Assembly (NCBI GenBank): GCA_947379965.1 | Contig: CANCPC010000001.1 | Location: 1-64,000 of the forward strand | Length of the DNA stretch: 64,000 nt | Source of the DNA: Flavobacteriaceae bacterium | Lineage (GTDB): Bacteria; Bacteroidota; Bacteroidia; Flavobacteriales; Flavobacteriaceae | Reading direction: 5' to 3' | In this document: in pieces, positions 17,585 to 27,200 of the stretch | How the letters are laid out: each line of letters opens with the position of its first letter | Numbering within the stretch: position 1 is the first letter of the stretch | Notes under the pieces: model-generated | What the model saw: the letters and a program-made list of their open reading frames with translations, nothing else | Databases searched by the model: none | Told to the model about the DNA's origin: nothing | Program-made: the position numbers and the translations under genes

Positions 17585-18358
17585 ATGGAAAAATACTATA
17601 AAAAAGAAGGAAGATACAGTTATTATGAGGCTGGAGAAGGAACTCCAATAGTTGTATTACATGGTTTAATGGGGGGATTAAGTAATTTTGATGGCGTTGC
17701 AAGCTATTTTTCAGAAAGAGGTTATAAAATCATCATTCCTGATTTGCCAATTTACACCCAAAGCTTATTAAAAACTAATGTAAAAAGTTTCGCAAAATAT
17801 GTTAAAGATTTTATTACTTTCAAAGGTTTTGATAGAGTAATATTATTAGGAAATTCATTGGGTGGCCATATTGCATTGTATCATACCAAACTTTATCCAG
17901 AAAAAGTAGCAGGACTTGTATTAACAGGAAGTTCAGGACTTTACGAAAGCGCCATGGGCGATAGTTACCCTAAAAGAGGGGATTATGAATATATTAAAAG
18001 AAAAGCTCAAGATGTCTTTTATGATCCAGAAATGGCTACAAAAGAATTGGTTGACGAAGTTTACGCATCAGTAAATGATAGAATAAAATTGATAAAAACA
18101 TTGACAATTGCCAAAAGTGCTATTCGTCATAATATGGCGAAAGATTTGCCAAAAATGCATGTTCAAACTTGTCTTATTTGGGGGAAAAATGACAGCGTTA
18201 CCCCTCCAACTGTAGCTGAAGAATTTAGCAAATTATTACCCAATTCAACGCTTTATTGGATTGATAAATGTGGTCATGCAGCCATGATGGAGCACCCACA
18301 GGAGTTTAATCGTTTATTGGAGGATTGGTTGACACATACTCATTTGAACGCACATTAG
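17585..18358 (+). CDS. Alpha/beta-fold hydrolase
   Basis: A 257-residue cytoplasmic serine hydrolase of the alpha/beta fold. The oxyanion-hole motif VLHGLMGG lies near residue 24, the nucleophile elbow GNSLGG near 90 (serine nucleophile), an acidic residue in WGKNDSVTPP near 203 and the catalytic histidine in DKCGHAAMMEHP near 232. No signal peptide is visible. The fold covers esterases, C-C hydrolases and related enzymes, and the substrate cannot be read from sequence. It starts divergently from mraZ and lies 30 bp before engB on the same strand, so the two are probably co-transcribed. Confidence 0.85.
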   Translation: MEKYYKKEGRYSYYEAGEGTPIVVLHGLMGGLSNFDGVASYFSERGYKIIIPDLPIYTQSLLKTNVKSFAKYVKDFITFKGFDRVILLGNSLGGHIALYHTKLYPEKVAGLVLTGSSGLYESAMGDSYPKRGDYEYIKRKAQDVFYDPEMATKELVDEVYASVNDRIKLIKTLTIAKSAIRHNMAKDLPKMHVQTCLIWGKNDSVTPPTVAEEFSKLLPNSTLYWIDKCGHAAMMEHPQEFNRLLEDWLTHTHLNAH

Positions 18359-18388
18359 TCTAAAAAATAGAATTCATGAAAATTTATT

Positions 18389-19009
18389 ATGAAAATTAAT
18401 ACCGCCGAATTTATTATAAGCAATTCTGAAGTGGCGAAATGTCCGAAAGACTTTTTGCCAGAATATGCCTTTATAGGCCGGTCAAATGTAGGTAAATCGT
18501 CGTTGATTAATATGCTTACCAATCATAAAAATTTGGCAAAAACTTCTGGAAGACCAGGAAAAACCCAATTAATAAATCACTTTTTAATTAATAATAATTG
18601 GTTTCTTGTTGATTTACCCGGTTATGGTTATGCGAAAGTATCAAAGAAAACTAAGTCGGTTTTCCAGCAATTTATAACGGATTATTTTGAAACTCGAGAA
18701 CAACTCGTTTGTGCATTTGTTTTGATTGACATTCGCCATGAAGCACAAACTATTGATATTGAATTTATGTCTTATATGGGTGAAAGTGAAATTCCTTTTT
18801 GCATAATTTTCACAAAAGCAGACAAAATTAGTAAGGTAAAAATCAATTCGCACATTGCGGCCTATAAAAAGAAAATGTTTGCTAATAATTGGGCCGAAAT
18901 GCCTCATTATTTCGTTACCTCAGCAACTGAATCTACAGGAAAAGAAGATTTACTTGCTTATATCGGAGAAGTAAACGAAGAAGTCTTTAAAAATAATTCT
19001 AGTTTTTAG
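18389..19009 (+). CDS. engB: Ribosome biogenesis GTPase EngB (YihA/YsxC)
   Basis: A small TRAFAC-class GTPase needed for assembly of the large ribosomal subunit. The G1 P-loop GRSNVGKSSLI lies at about 30-40, the G2 region GRPGKTQLINHFL at about 55, the G3 motif DLPGYGYAK near 75 and G4 TKAD near 142. SATESTGKEDL near 185 fits G5. The length of 206 residues is normal. The ATG at 18389 was chosen because it gives the typical EngB N-terminus ending in FIGRSNVGKS. A strong terminator shared with gldC follows. Confidence 0.96.
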   Translation: MKINTAEFIISNSEVAKCPKDFLPEYAFIGRSNVGKSSLINMLTNHKNLAKTSGRPGKTQLINHFLINNNWFLVDLPGYGYAKVSKKTKSVFQQFITDYFETREQLVCAFVLIDIRHEAQTIDIEFMSYMGESEIPFCIIFTKADKISKVKINSHIAAYKKKMFANNWAEMPHYFVTSATESTGKEDLLAYIGEVNEEVFKNNSSF

Positions 19010-19031
19010 AAAGCTAAATGAATCCAAATAA

Positions 19032-19075
19032 AAATCCCAAAACTATTTTTTTTTTAGCTTTGGGATTTTTTTGAT
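19032..19075. terminator. Terminator between engB and gldC
   Basis: The hairpin AAATCCCAAAACT/AGCTTTGGGATTT (19032-19068) is followed by a T run on the plus strand and preceded by A residues, so it can act for engB and, on the other strand, for the convergent gldBC unit. Confidence 0.75.
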
Positions 19076-19082
19076 TCCCTAT

Positions 19083-19421
19083 TTATTTTTTGACCAACTC
19101 TAATTTTTCAGCAAAATAATCACAAAAATCTTTCATAGTTGCTGCCATTTTTTCATCGCTAGTGGCACGTTCAAAAGTTTCAGTCATAGACAAAAGCGTC
19201 TGATGAAAGAAAATTTTCATTTCGTCTACTGGCATATCTTTAGTCCAAAGTTCAATGCATTTTGTAGATTTCTCTCCACTGTCCCATACAGAAAGCATAA
19301 AAGCTTTAGCTTCTTCGGAGTTTATTCCGCCTTCAATAGCTGACCAAAATAATTTTTCGGGAACGCGATTTTCGTCTAACTGAATTTGGACTTTGATTTC
19401 TGAGGTACTGTTATTCGACAT
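19083..19421 (-). CDS. gldC: Gliding motility protein GldC
   Basis: A small cytoplasmic-type protein (112 residues, no signal peptide) of the GldC family, found in gliding Bacteroidetes, where loss impairs movement over surfaces. The N-terminus SEIKVQIQLDENRVPEKLFW and the acidic helical C-terminus fit. I chose the ATG at 19421 over an in-frame upstream ATG at 19466, because the upstream extension lies inside gldB and has no family resemblance. It overlaps the end of gldB by 11 bp. The gldB-gldC pairing supports the call. Confidence 0.92.
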   Translation of the reverse strand: MSNNSTSEIKVQIQLDENRVPEKLFWSAIEGGINSEEAKAFMLSVWDSGEKSTKCIELWTKDMPVDEMKIFFHQTLLSMTETFERATSDEKMAATMKDFCDYFAEKLELVKK

Positions 19422-20379
19422 TTTTGTTGGGTTTATATTTAGATTTTTCAAAAACTTCCTTGGCATTCTTCTTTAATAACTCAGGCAAAGTTACTTCATT
19501 ATTTTTCATATAGGAACGAACAATTTGCCAACCTAACCAAGTTCCTACTCTTCCAGGCGATTCGTTATCGATTTCTAAATAAAATTTAGAAAAAGGCGCA
19601 GGAGTAATAAATCTCATATTTAGTTTTTGGTCGTTACTATATAACATCTCTTTTTCTAAAAAATAACGCCACATATAGCTTTCGTTTTCTTGACACCATT
19701 TAATTTGTTCTGGCGTATATCCAATCTTGTCAGAATCTGAATAATCAGTTAATAGCAAGTCTTTTAGATACAATTGTTTTCCAAAATAGATCATTTGAGC
19801 AAGAAAATTTTTCTCAGTTATAGGCGCTATTTTTTTTGTTGAAAAGTCAGAAACAATATCGGGCATAATTTGCTTTTGCTCAAAATTTTGTTTCAAATAT
19901 TTGGGGAATTGGTAAAATTTATGCTCTTTCCCCAAATACAATTCAAGTGAAATAATTACCAAACTATCCGCGTAAATAACCTTATTATTATAATCCATTT
20001 CAGAGATTACGGTAATTATTTTTGGTGTTTTTGTTTCAGGAAAATAATATTTGATATGTTTAAAAAGCGTTTCGAACTCTTTTTGAACAGGTTCAAAATT
20101 GGCATACTTTTTTTGAACTTCAGTGTATAATTCTCGCCAGATTGGGTCTTTCATTTTATTTACCCATACACTGTCGTCATTTCCCGCGGGAAAAAAGAAT
20201 GGAAAATCTTTTTTTAGTTTACCCAAATCTTGTGGAGGTGTTTCGAAAAAAAGTTTGTCAAAACGTGCTACTTTTATTTCGACAGCTGGAATTTGATCGA
20301 CTGCCTTTTCTACTTTTGATTTTTTATTACAGGATAACACAATAATGGCTACAGTAATCAAGAAAATTATTCTCCTCAT
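19411..20379 (-). CDS. gldB: Gliding motility lipoprotein GldB
   Basis: A 322-residue lipoprotein required for gliding in Flavobacterium. The signal peptide ends in the lipobox IVLSC (cysteine at residue 16), followed by basic residues. The mature part includes FPFFFPAGNDDSVW and the C-terminal PGRVGTWLGWQIVRSYM, characteristic of GldB. It is translated together with gldC. Its leader contains the Flavo-1-like structured element and its promoter abuts that of nadE. How GldB acts in the motility machinery is not settled; it is not one of the core T9SS channel subunits. Confidence 0.94.
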   Translation of the reverse strand: MRRIIFLITVAIIVLSCNKKSKVEKAVDQIPAVEIKVARFDKLFFETPPQDLGKLKKDFPFFFPAGNDDSVWVNKMKDPIWRELYTEVQKKYANFEPVQKEFETLFKHIKYYFPETKTPKIITVISEMDYNNKVIYADSLVIISLELYLGKEHKFYQFPKYLKQNFEQKQIMPDIVSDFSTKKIAPITEKNFLAQMIYFGKQLYLKDLLLTDYSDSDKIGYTPEQIKWCQENESYMWRYFLEKEMLYSNDQKLNMRFITPAPFSKFYLEIDNESPGRVGTWLGWQIVRSYMKNNEVTLPELLKKNAKEVFEKSKYKPNKNVE

Positions 20380-20390
20380 TTTATTTTTTT

Positions 20391-20470
20391 TAGCCCCGAT
20401 AAAAGTGGAAATCCTTTTTTTTATTCTTTAAAAAAAACAAAAGATTAAAACGAATAGCGGGATAAGCTCC
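20391..20470 (-). ncRNA. Structured leader element, Flavo-1-like
   Basis: On the minus strand the segment begins GGAGCTTATCCCGCTATTCG and ends GGATTTCCACTTTTATCGGG plus GCTA. AGC and CCCG at the start can pair with CGGG and GCT at the end. Inside, AATCTTTTG...AAGGATT forms a second stem with a long A/T arm. A U-G pair in that stem works only when the minus strand is transcribed, which supports the orientation. The layout resembles, from memory, the Flavo-1 RNA motif of Bacteroidetes. It ends 11 nt before the gldB start codon, so here it would lie in the gldB 5' leader. Confidence 0.6.
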
Positions 20471-20480
20471 TTAAAATTAT

Positions 20481-20488
20481 TATTTTTG
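20481..20488 (+). promoter_or_regulatory. Candidate -7 element of nadE
   Basis: TATTTTTG matches TAnnTTTG and lies 39 nt before the nadE ATG. It directly abuts the minus-strand element of gldB. Confidence 0.5.
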
Positions 20489-20521
20489 CAAATATACAAT
20501 TCCTGTAATTTAAAAACCCAA
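20489..20521 (-). promoter_or_regulatory. Candidate gldB promoter
   Basis: On the minus strand TATATTTG (20489-20496) matches the -7 consensus, and a TTG lies 22 nt upstream (20519-20521). Transcription would begin near 20482 and give a leader of about 100 nt that contains the structured element. Confidence 0.5.
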
Positions 20522-20527
20522 ACTATT

Positions 20528-21334
20528 ATGCCAAAAAAAAGCACACTTCAAATTGAAAAAGTAAATTCAAGTATTGTAAATTGGTTGAAATCATATGCTG
20601 AGAACGCAAAAGTGAATGGTTTTGTTGTAGGTATTTCTGGCGGAGTCGACTCGGCAGTAACTTCAACACTTTGCGCACAAACGGGATTACCAACTTTATG
20701 CGTAGAAATGCCAATACATCAGGCAGAAAGTCATGTAAGTCGAGGCCGAGAACATATAAATCAATTAAAAAATCGTTTTCCAAATGTGACTAATGTTGAA
20801 GCTGATTTGACATCGGTTTTCGAAACTTTTAAAACTGTTGTACCCGATACTGAAAATAAGGAAAAGTTACAATTGTCTTTGGCAAACACTAGAGCGCGAT
20901 TAAGAATGACTACGTTGTATTATTTTGCTGGTATTCACGGGCTATTAGTTGCTGGAACAGGTAATAAAGTAGAAGATTTTGGTGTTGGATTTTTTACAAA
21001 ATATGGTGATGGCGGAGTTGATTTGAGTCCGATAGCTGACTTAATGAAATCAGATGTTTATGCTTTGGGTGACTATTTAAAGATTCCAAACTCAATATTA
21101 GTAGCTTCACCAACAGATGGATTATTTGGTGATGATAGAACAGATGAAGAACAACTTGGAGCAAGTTATGATGAATTAGAATGGGCTATGCTTGAAGATG
21201 AAAAAGGAAAAATTCCAACAGATTTCACTGGAAGAGAAAAAACTGCTTTCGAAATATACAAACGTTTAAATACAATAAACAAGCATAAAATGCTAGAAAT
21301 ACCCGTTTATCATATCCAAAACGAGATAAAGTAG
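20528..21334 (+). CDS. nadE: NAD(+) synthetase, ammonia-dependent type
   Basis: Catalyses the last step of NAD synthesis, ATP-dependent amidation of deamido-NAD. It has the N-type ATP pyrophosphatase P-loop GISGGVDSAVTSTL near residue 37, then LANTRARLRMTTLYYFA, the AGTGNKVEDFGVGFFTKYGDGGVDLSPIADL region (split motifs AGTGNK and KYGDGG) and SPTDGLFGDDRTDEEQLG. It is 268 residues from the ATG at 20528. A TTG start further upstream (20486) would overlap the promoter and is unlikely. No glutaminase domain is present, so ammonia must come from elsewhere. Confidence 0.95.
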   Translation: MPKKSTLQIEKVNSSIVNWLKSYAENAKVNGFVVGISGGVDSAVTSTLCAQTGLPTLCVEMPIHQAESHVSRGREHINQLKNRFPNVTNVEADLTSVFETFKTVVPDTENKEKLQLSLANTRARLRMTTLYYFAGIHGLLVAGTGNKVEDFGVGFFTKYGDGGVDLSPIADLMKSDVYALGDYLKIPNSILVASPTDGLFGDDRTDEEQLGASYDELEWAMLEDEKGKIPTDFTGREKTAFEIYKRLNTINKHKMLEIPVYHIQNEIK

Positions 21335-21420
21335 TATTTTTCTAATAAATATACCGTTTTTAAATTTTTAATTTTGTAATTTTACTAGGTAAAGAAATGT
21401 ACAATTTTAAAAAAAATATT

Positions 21421-22050
21421 ATGATAAAAGTTTGCCTCGCGGACAACCACCCCGTAGTTCACTTTGGAGTAAAGTCTTACTTTAAAGATCACAGCGAAAT
21501 TTCAATTGTTGCCAATGTTGGTAACTTTTTAATGGTAAGAGACATCCTCCTGACAAAGGAAGTTGATGTTTTGATATTAGATCTAGAACTAGAAGGTCTT
21601 TCTAGTATTTTTGAGGTTAAATCCCTTTTGAAAAATTTCCCTAAAACAAAAATTGTAATTTTTAGTGATCTTTCTGAGCAAATTTATGCTCCAAACGCTA
21701 TTAAAGCTGGTGTTTCAGGATTTATTTCTAAAAAAGAAAAACTAGAAACTTTAGGACAATCAATTGTAAAAGTAAATCAAGGAAAGGTTATTTTAAATGA
21801 AACTGTGAAGAAAAACCTTGCTTTAATTGCAAAACAAAACAAAAGCGGCCGTCTGTATAGAAAACTTTCGAATCGTGAGGTTGAAGTTTTACGTTATTTG
21901 AGTGACGGAAAGAAAAACAACGAAATTTCTAAAATCCTTGGTCTTAACGAAAAAACAATAAGCACATATAAATTAAGATTATTGCAAAAATTAAACGTTA
22001 CCAATCTAGTAGACTTGGTTAACAAAGCGAAAACATTAGAAATAGTTTAA
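21421..22050 (+). CDS. LuxR/NarL-type response regulator
   Basis: A 209-residue two-domain regulator. The receiver domain opens MIKVCLADNHPVVHFG; the likely phosphoacceptor is the aspartate in VLILDLELEG near residue 53, with a lysine in FISKKEK near 104. A NarL-type helix-turn-helix follows (about 145-205, SNREVEVLRYLSDGKKNNEI). The ATG at 21421 gives the canonical receiver start; an ATG eight codons upstream (21397) is possible. No histidine kinase is adjacent on this side; the multi-PAS kinase lies beyond dnaG. Targets cannot be inferred. It is convergent with dnaG and overlaps its 3' end by 4 bp. Confidence 0.88.
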   Translation: MIKVCLADNHPVVHFGVKSYFKDHSEISIVANVGNFLMVRDILLTKEVDVLILDLELEGLSSIFEVKSLLKNFPKTKIVIFSDLSEQIYAPNAIKAGVSGFISKKEKLETLGQSIVKVNQGKVILNETVKKNLALIAKQNKSGRLYRKLSNREVEVLRYLSDGKKNNEISKILGLNEKTISTYKLRLLQKLNVTNLVDLVNKAKTLEIV

Positions 22051-24023
22051 GTATTGCGTGACATTACTCTTCCTAATTTTTTAGAAAACGAATTGATTAA
22101 TTTGTAATAATCCATAGCTAATGACATTGGCTCAATATTATCTGAACCTGGTTCTGACGATATTGAGCTTTTTAATTCTTCAATAATTTTATCTACTAAA
22201 TACCATCGCATGGTAAGAATGGTTTCGGATACATATTGACTTATAGTTTCGCTTTTTGTTTTTGGATAAATATTTTGACCTTCCCAATTGTGCAGAACTA
22301 CTCTTTCATCTTCCATTAAAATATCGGTTACTTCTTGAGCAAAATCAGGCTGTAAGTGCATTAAATACTTCTCAATATTAAAGGATTCGTTTTGATGATA
22401 ATAATCAATTAAATTGTTAAAAATACCTCTAAATAAAGGATTCGCTAATTCAACTTCATCCTCCTGAAGGCTCAAAAATATTCTTTGATATACTTTATAT
22501 TTTTTCTTTTCTATACTATTTTCAATTTCTCCTTCGGCATTTGTTTTCAAAAGGACATCTTCAAATATTTCTGTTTTATTTCCGTATAACAATAATATTT
22601 CTATTATTTTTCGCTCTAAACCATAGAGAATATCTATTTTTTTAACTTGTTCAGCAGTCTCATTTTTTACAACTTCAAAGGTTTTTTGATCTTGTTTTTG
22701 TTTTTTACCAACCTCCGACACCTCTTTTTGAATCAGTTGTGCCAATGTACTCACAAGCACTTGTTCAGAAATATCCATAATTCGAGAACATTCCTGAATA
22801 TATATTTCGCGCTGAATTCTATCTGGTATTTTAGAAATACTCACCACCATATCCCGAATTAAATCGGCTTTTTTTATGGGATCATTCTTGGCATCATTCA
22901 TTAATAATGACGCTTTAAATTGGATGAAATCTTTAGAGTTTTCGTCTAAATAGTTAAGCAACTCCTCATAAGGAGTTTTTCTAGCAAAACTATCTGGATC
23001 TTCACCGTCAGGGAAAGCACAAACTTTAACGTTCATCCCTTCCTCAAGAATCAAATCGATTCCTCTTACAGAAGCACGAAGTCCGGCGGCATCACCATCA
23101 AAAAGTACCGTTATGTTTTTTGTCAATCTATTGATTAATCGGATTTGATCTGGCGTGAGAGCAGTTCCTGAAGAAGCCACTACGTTTTCTATTCCGGCTT
23201 GATTAAACTGAATTACATCCGTATATCCTTCGACTAAATAACAATTATTTTGTTTGGCTATAGCTTGTTTGGCTTGAAAAATACCATATAAAACTTTACT
23301 TTTATGATAAATTTCACTTTCTGGCGAATTGAGATATTTTGCTGCTTTTTTATCATTGCCCAAAATTCTCCCTCCAAAACCTAATATTCTTCCAGACATA
23401 CTTTGAATAGGAAACATTACACGACCTTTGAAACGGTCGAATGGCCGGTCTTCTTTAGGAATTGTTAAACCAGTGCTTTCTAAAAATTCTAATTTATATC
23501 CTTTTCCCAGCGCTTCTTTAGTAAATGAATCCCATACTTCGGGAGAATATCCAAGCCAAAATTTATTGATAGTTTCGGTGCTAAAACCTCTTTCTTTAAA
23601 ATAAGAAAGACCGATAGCTTTACCTTCTTCTGAATGCAACAGAGATTTATGAAAATAATCTTTAGCAAATTCAGAAACTAAATACATGCTTTCGCGGACA
23701 TCTGTAACGGCTTTCTCCTCGTCTGTTTGTTCGGTTTCTTCAATCTCTATATTGTATTTTTTAGCTAAATATCGGATCGCTTCAGGATAAGTAAAATGAG
23801 AATGTTCCATTAAGAAGGCAACCGAATTACCTCCTTTGCCCGAGCTAAAATCTTTCCAGATTTGTTTTACAGGCGAAACCATAAAGGACGGGGATCTTTC
23901 ATCAGAAAAAGGGCTTAGCCCCTTAAAATTAGTCCCAGCTCGTTTTAATTGTACAAAATCACCAATAACCTCCTCAACTCGAGCAGTTTCGAAAACAGTA
24001 TCAATGGTAGCTTTTGAAATCAA
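22047..24023 (-). CDS. dnaG: DNA primase DnaG with substituted zinc-binding motif
   Basis: Synthesises RNA primers for replication together with the DnaB helicase. The N-terminal CHC2-type domain is recognisable (NFKGLSPFSDERSPSF and KQIWKDFSSGKGGN), but the four zinc ligands are replaced: Ser37 and Ser40 stand where C-P-F-H is usual, and Asp58 and Ser61 where the C-x-x-C pair is usual. The TOPRIM catalytic core is intact (EGYTDV near 265, DGDAAGLRAS near 310), and the C-terminal helicase-binding region is long and helical. At 658 residues it is slightly longer than E. coli DnaG (581). I recall the same substitution in other flavobacterial primases, so it is not a damaged gene. Confidence 0.95.
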   Translation of the reverse strand: MISKATIDTVFETARVEEVIGDFVQLKRAGTNFKGLSPFSDERSPSFMVSPVKQIWKDFSSGKGGNSVAFLMEHSHFTYPEAIRYLAKKYNIEIEETEQTDEEKAVTDVRESMYLVSEFAKDYFHKSLLHSEEGKAIGLSYFKERGFSTETINKFWLGYSPEVWDSFTKEALGKGYKLEFLESTGLTIPKEDRPFDRFKGRVMFPIQSMSGRILGFGGRILGNDKKAAKYLNSPESEIYHKSKVLYGIFQAKQAIAKQNNCYLVEGYTDVIQFNQAGIENVVASSGTALTPDQIRLINRLTKNITVLFDGDAAGLRASVRGIDLILEEGMNVKVCAFPDGEDPDSFARKTPYEELLNYLDENSKDFIQFKASLLMNDAKNDPIKKADLIRDMVVSISKIPDRIQREIYIQECSRIMDISEQVLVSTLAQLIQKEVSEVGKKQKQDQKTFEVVKNETAEQVKKIDILYGLERKIIEILLLYGNKTEIFEDVLLKTNAEGEIENSIEKKKYKVYQRIFLSLQEDEVELANPLFRGIFNNLIDYYHQNESFNIEKYLMHLQPDFAQEVTDILMEDERVVLHNWEGQNIYPKTKSETISQYVSETILTMRWYLVDKIIEELKSSISSEPGSDNIEPMSLAMDYYKLINSFSKKLGRVMSRNT

Positions 24024-24042
24024 TTTATAATTTTTTGAAAGC

Positions 24043-24050
24043 CAAAGTTA
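24043..24050 (-). promoter_or_regulatory. Candidate -7 element of dnaG
   Basis: On the minus strand TAACTTTG matches TAnnTTTG and ends 19 nt before the dnaG ATG. A second near match, TAAACTTTG, lies just upstream. Confidence 0.45.
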
Positions 24051-24285
24051 CAAAGTTTAGGTTTATTAATTTGAACAAATAAAATTAAAATAGTTAGATA
24101 AAAGAAGAAAGTCATATCATCAAAATTCTAAAAATCAAATTAAAATGTAAAAGTAATAAATTAATGATTTTTAAATAGATAAAGTGCTATATTCTAAAAA
24201 TATGCTTTCTTTTGTATAAGTAATCAAGATAACTAATTTATTGATCTTAAATTAAATTATTTAATAACCCTACTAAATTTTTAAT

Positions 24286-27200
24286 ATGGATCAAGAAGTC
24301 GATATTTTTCCTATAACCTCAGCCGATAAGCATGAATTTGAAGTGATTTTATCCTTCATTTCAGAAATATGCGAAGTGCCACAAGTACTAATTTCATTAA
24401 TTGATTCTGAAAAAAAAATCCTCTTTTTCGGAAAAGGATTTGAAAAAAATCCAATTACAGAAAGTATTTTGGCACTGAATCAAGAAGTAATAAATACAAA
24501 AAACCATTTCACAGCTTCAAGCATAAATTGTCCTTTTTCGTTTTTTTTTGGTTTACCAATTTGCAACTCTGATAATTTAGTTATTGGCACTATTTGCATT
24601 TTAGATAATAACCCTAGGAAACTTTCATCATTTCAACTGAAGACTCTTCAACATTGTGCTAGTCAAGTTGTGACTCATTTAGAACATAAAAATCAAAACA
24701 AGAAACTCTTAAACATAATCAAGAAGAAAGAATGGCTATTTCAACAATTTATAGATAATTCTAAAGAAATTTTGTTCGAACTTAATCTTGAAGGAATATT
24801 TATTTCTGTTTCAAAAAATTTGATTCTCTTTTTAGGTCATGAAGCTGATGAACTAATAGGAAAAAACATTGCGTTATTTATTCATCCGGAAGACATAGAA
24901 ATGTGTCTTAATCATTTGAATAATGTACTAGAAGTAGGAAAAAGTAAAAAAGAACTTGTTTATCGAATTTTACATAAAAACGGTCATTATGTTTGGCATT
25001 CTTCTAATTTAAAATTTTCAGAAAACGAGGGCGAATCTATTTTAATTGGAAACTGTAGAGACATAACGGAACAAATTGAGACACAACAAAAAATCCTAGA
25101 ACAAAAAGAACTTTACGAAAAAATATTGGATAAAATCCCAACAGATATTGCCGTATTTGACTCTAATCACAAATATATTTATTTAAATCCATATGCAATA
25201 AAAAATGATGAACTTCGGAAATTTATCATTGGGAAAAATGATTTTGAATACGCAAAACACACTGGAAGAAATTCTATTTCAGCTGAAAACAGAAGAGTAA
25301 AATTTTTAGAGGCTGGATTATCGCAAAAGTTAATTGAGTGGGAAGAAAAATTTGATGGAATGAATGGCAAACCAACCTATCATAATCGAAAATTTAACCC
25401 GGTTTTAAATGCAGATGGTAGTCTTGATATTATGGTTGGTTTTGGTGTTGACATTACCGATATGAAGCAAAAGCAAGAAGAAATAATCAATAACAGACAA
25501 CTTCTCAACAGTATTATTGAAAATGTAGCCGTTGGAATTCTAATTCAAGGACCAAATTCAGAAATAATTGAAAACAATATAGCTGCATGTGAAATGTTAG
25601 GTCTTAACCAAGACCAACTTCTTGGAAAAACTTCATACGATAAACATTGGAAAGTAATTCACCTTGACGGAACTGAATTTCAAGCAGAGGAACAACCTGT
25701 GCTTCAAGTCATCAAGCAATTAAAAGCGGTAAAAAATGTAGTAATGGGTGTGTTTCGTCCTACTACCAAAAACTTTATTTGGTTATTAGTAGATGCGGTC
25801 CCTGTATTTGATGATTTAGGATCATTGTTATATGTTGTCTGTTCTTTTAATGATATTACTGAACTTAAAAACATAGAAGATGAATTAATAATAAGCAATG
25901 AACGTTTTGCATATTCAAGCAAAGCCACATCAGATGCAATTTGGGATTGGAACATAATAACCGATGCGATTTTTGTAGGAGCCAGTTTTACGGATATTTT
26001 TGGTCATTCCTTTAAGGATAATACTGTCATGAGATCAGAGTGTTTTAGTTTGGTACATCCTGATGATAGAGCGGTTTATGATAAAAATATAATAGCTGTT
26101 TTAAATAGTAACACTGATAAATGGTCTGATGAATACCGCTACTTAAAATCAGATGGGACTTATGCAAATGTAAATGACAAAGCCATAATTATTAGAAATA
26201 GCGAAGGACTTCCCATAAGGATGATTGGTGCCATGCAAGATATTACCAATAAGAAAAAACTGGAAGATAAATTACGACAAAGTGAAGAGCGATTTAAAGG
26301 AACTTTCGAGCATTCACCAGTTGGAAAAGCCATTATGAGTATTGAAGGTTATTGGACGGAGGTCAATAATAGGAGTTGTGAAATATTGGGTTACTCTAAA
26401 GAAGAATTAAAAAAATTACGTTTTCGAGATATAAGCTTTCCAGAGGATTTAATTGAAGATTTAGAGAATAAAGAAAAATTAGATTCTGGTTTAGTGGCAA
26501 ATTTTACAAGGGAAAAAAGATATATCCGAAAAGACAAATCTATAGTTTGGGTACTTTTATCTGTTTCTTTGCTACGAAATAAAAATGGGGAAATTACAGA
26601 TTATCTCTCTCAAATAATTGATATAAGTGAAAAGAAAAAAATTGAAAATGAGAATAAATTATTAATCGAAGAAAACAATAGAAACAGAACAATTCAGTTA
26701 GACGAAGCAAAAGATTTGTATCGATTATTGGCTAACAATACGGTCGATTTAGTTTGCTTACATCATTTAAATACTAGCTTTCAATATGTATCTCCATCAG
26801 TTAAAAAATTAATAGGATATGAAGTTGAAGAATTAATAGGTAAATCACCAACTGATTATATTCATCCAGATGATTTGAAAGAATTTCAGGAAAGACTTAC
26901 TGGTTTCATGGATTATAAAGAGGACATGACCCAGGAATTTAGATTCAGAAATGCAGAAGGTAATTATTTATGGCTTGAAATAACAGCGAATATTGTTGAA
27001 GAAAATGGAATTCCAATCGGTTTTCAATCTAGTGCGAGAGATATTACCCAAAGAAAGGAAGCCAAACAATCCGTTGAAAAAGCATTATTAAAAGAACGGG
27101 AATTAAACGAATTGCGAACCAATTTAGTATCAACTATTTCACATGAATTTCGAACACCTATTACAACTATTAGAACAAGTGCTGAGTTAATAGGCATCTA

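Noticed and set aside
19422-19466. Longer gldC start
   Set aside because: The extra codons lie within the end of gldB in another frame and add nothing that resembles GldC.
20486-20527. TTG-initiated N-terminal extension of nadE
   Set aside because: It would start inside the promoter element and lacks similarity to NadE; the ATG at 20528 fits.
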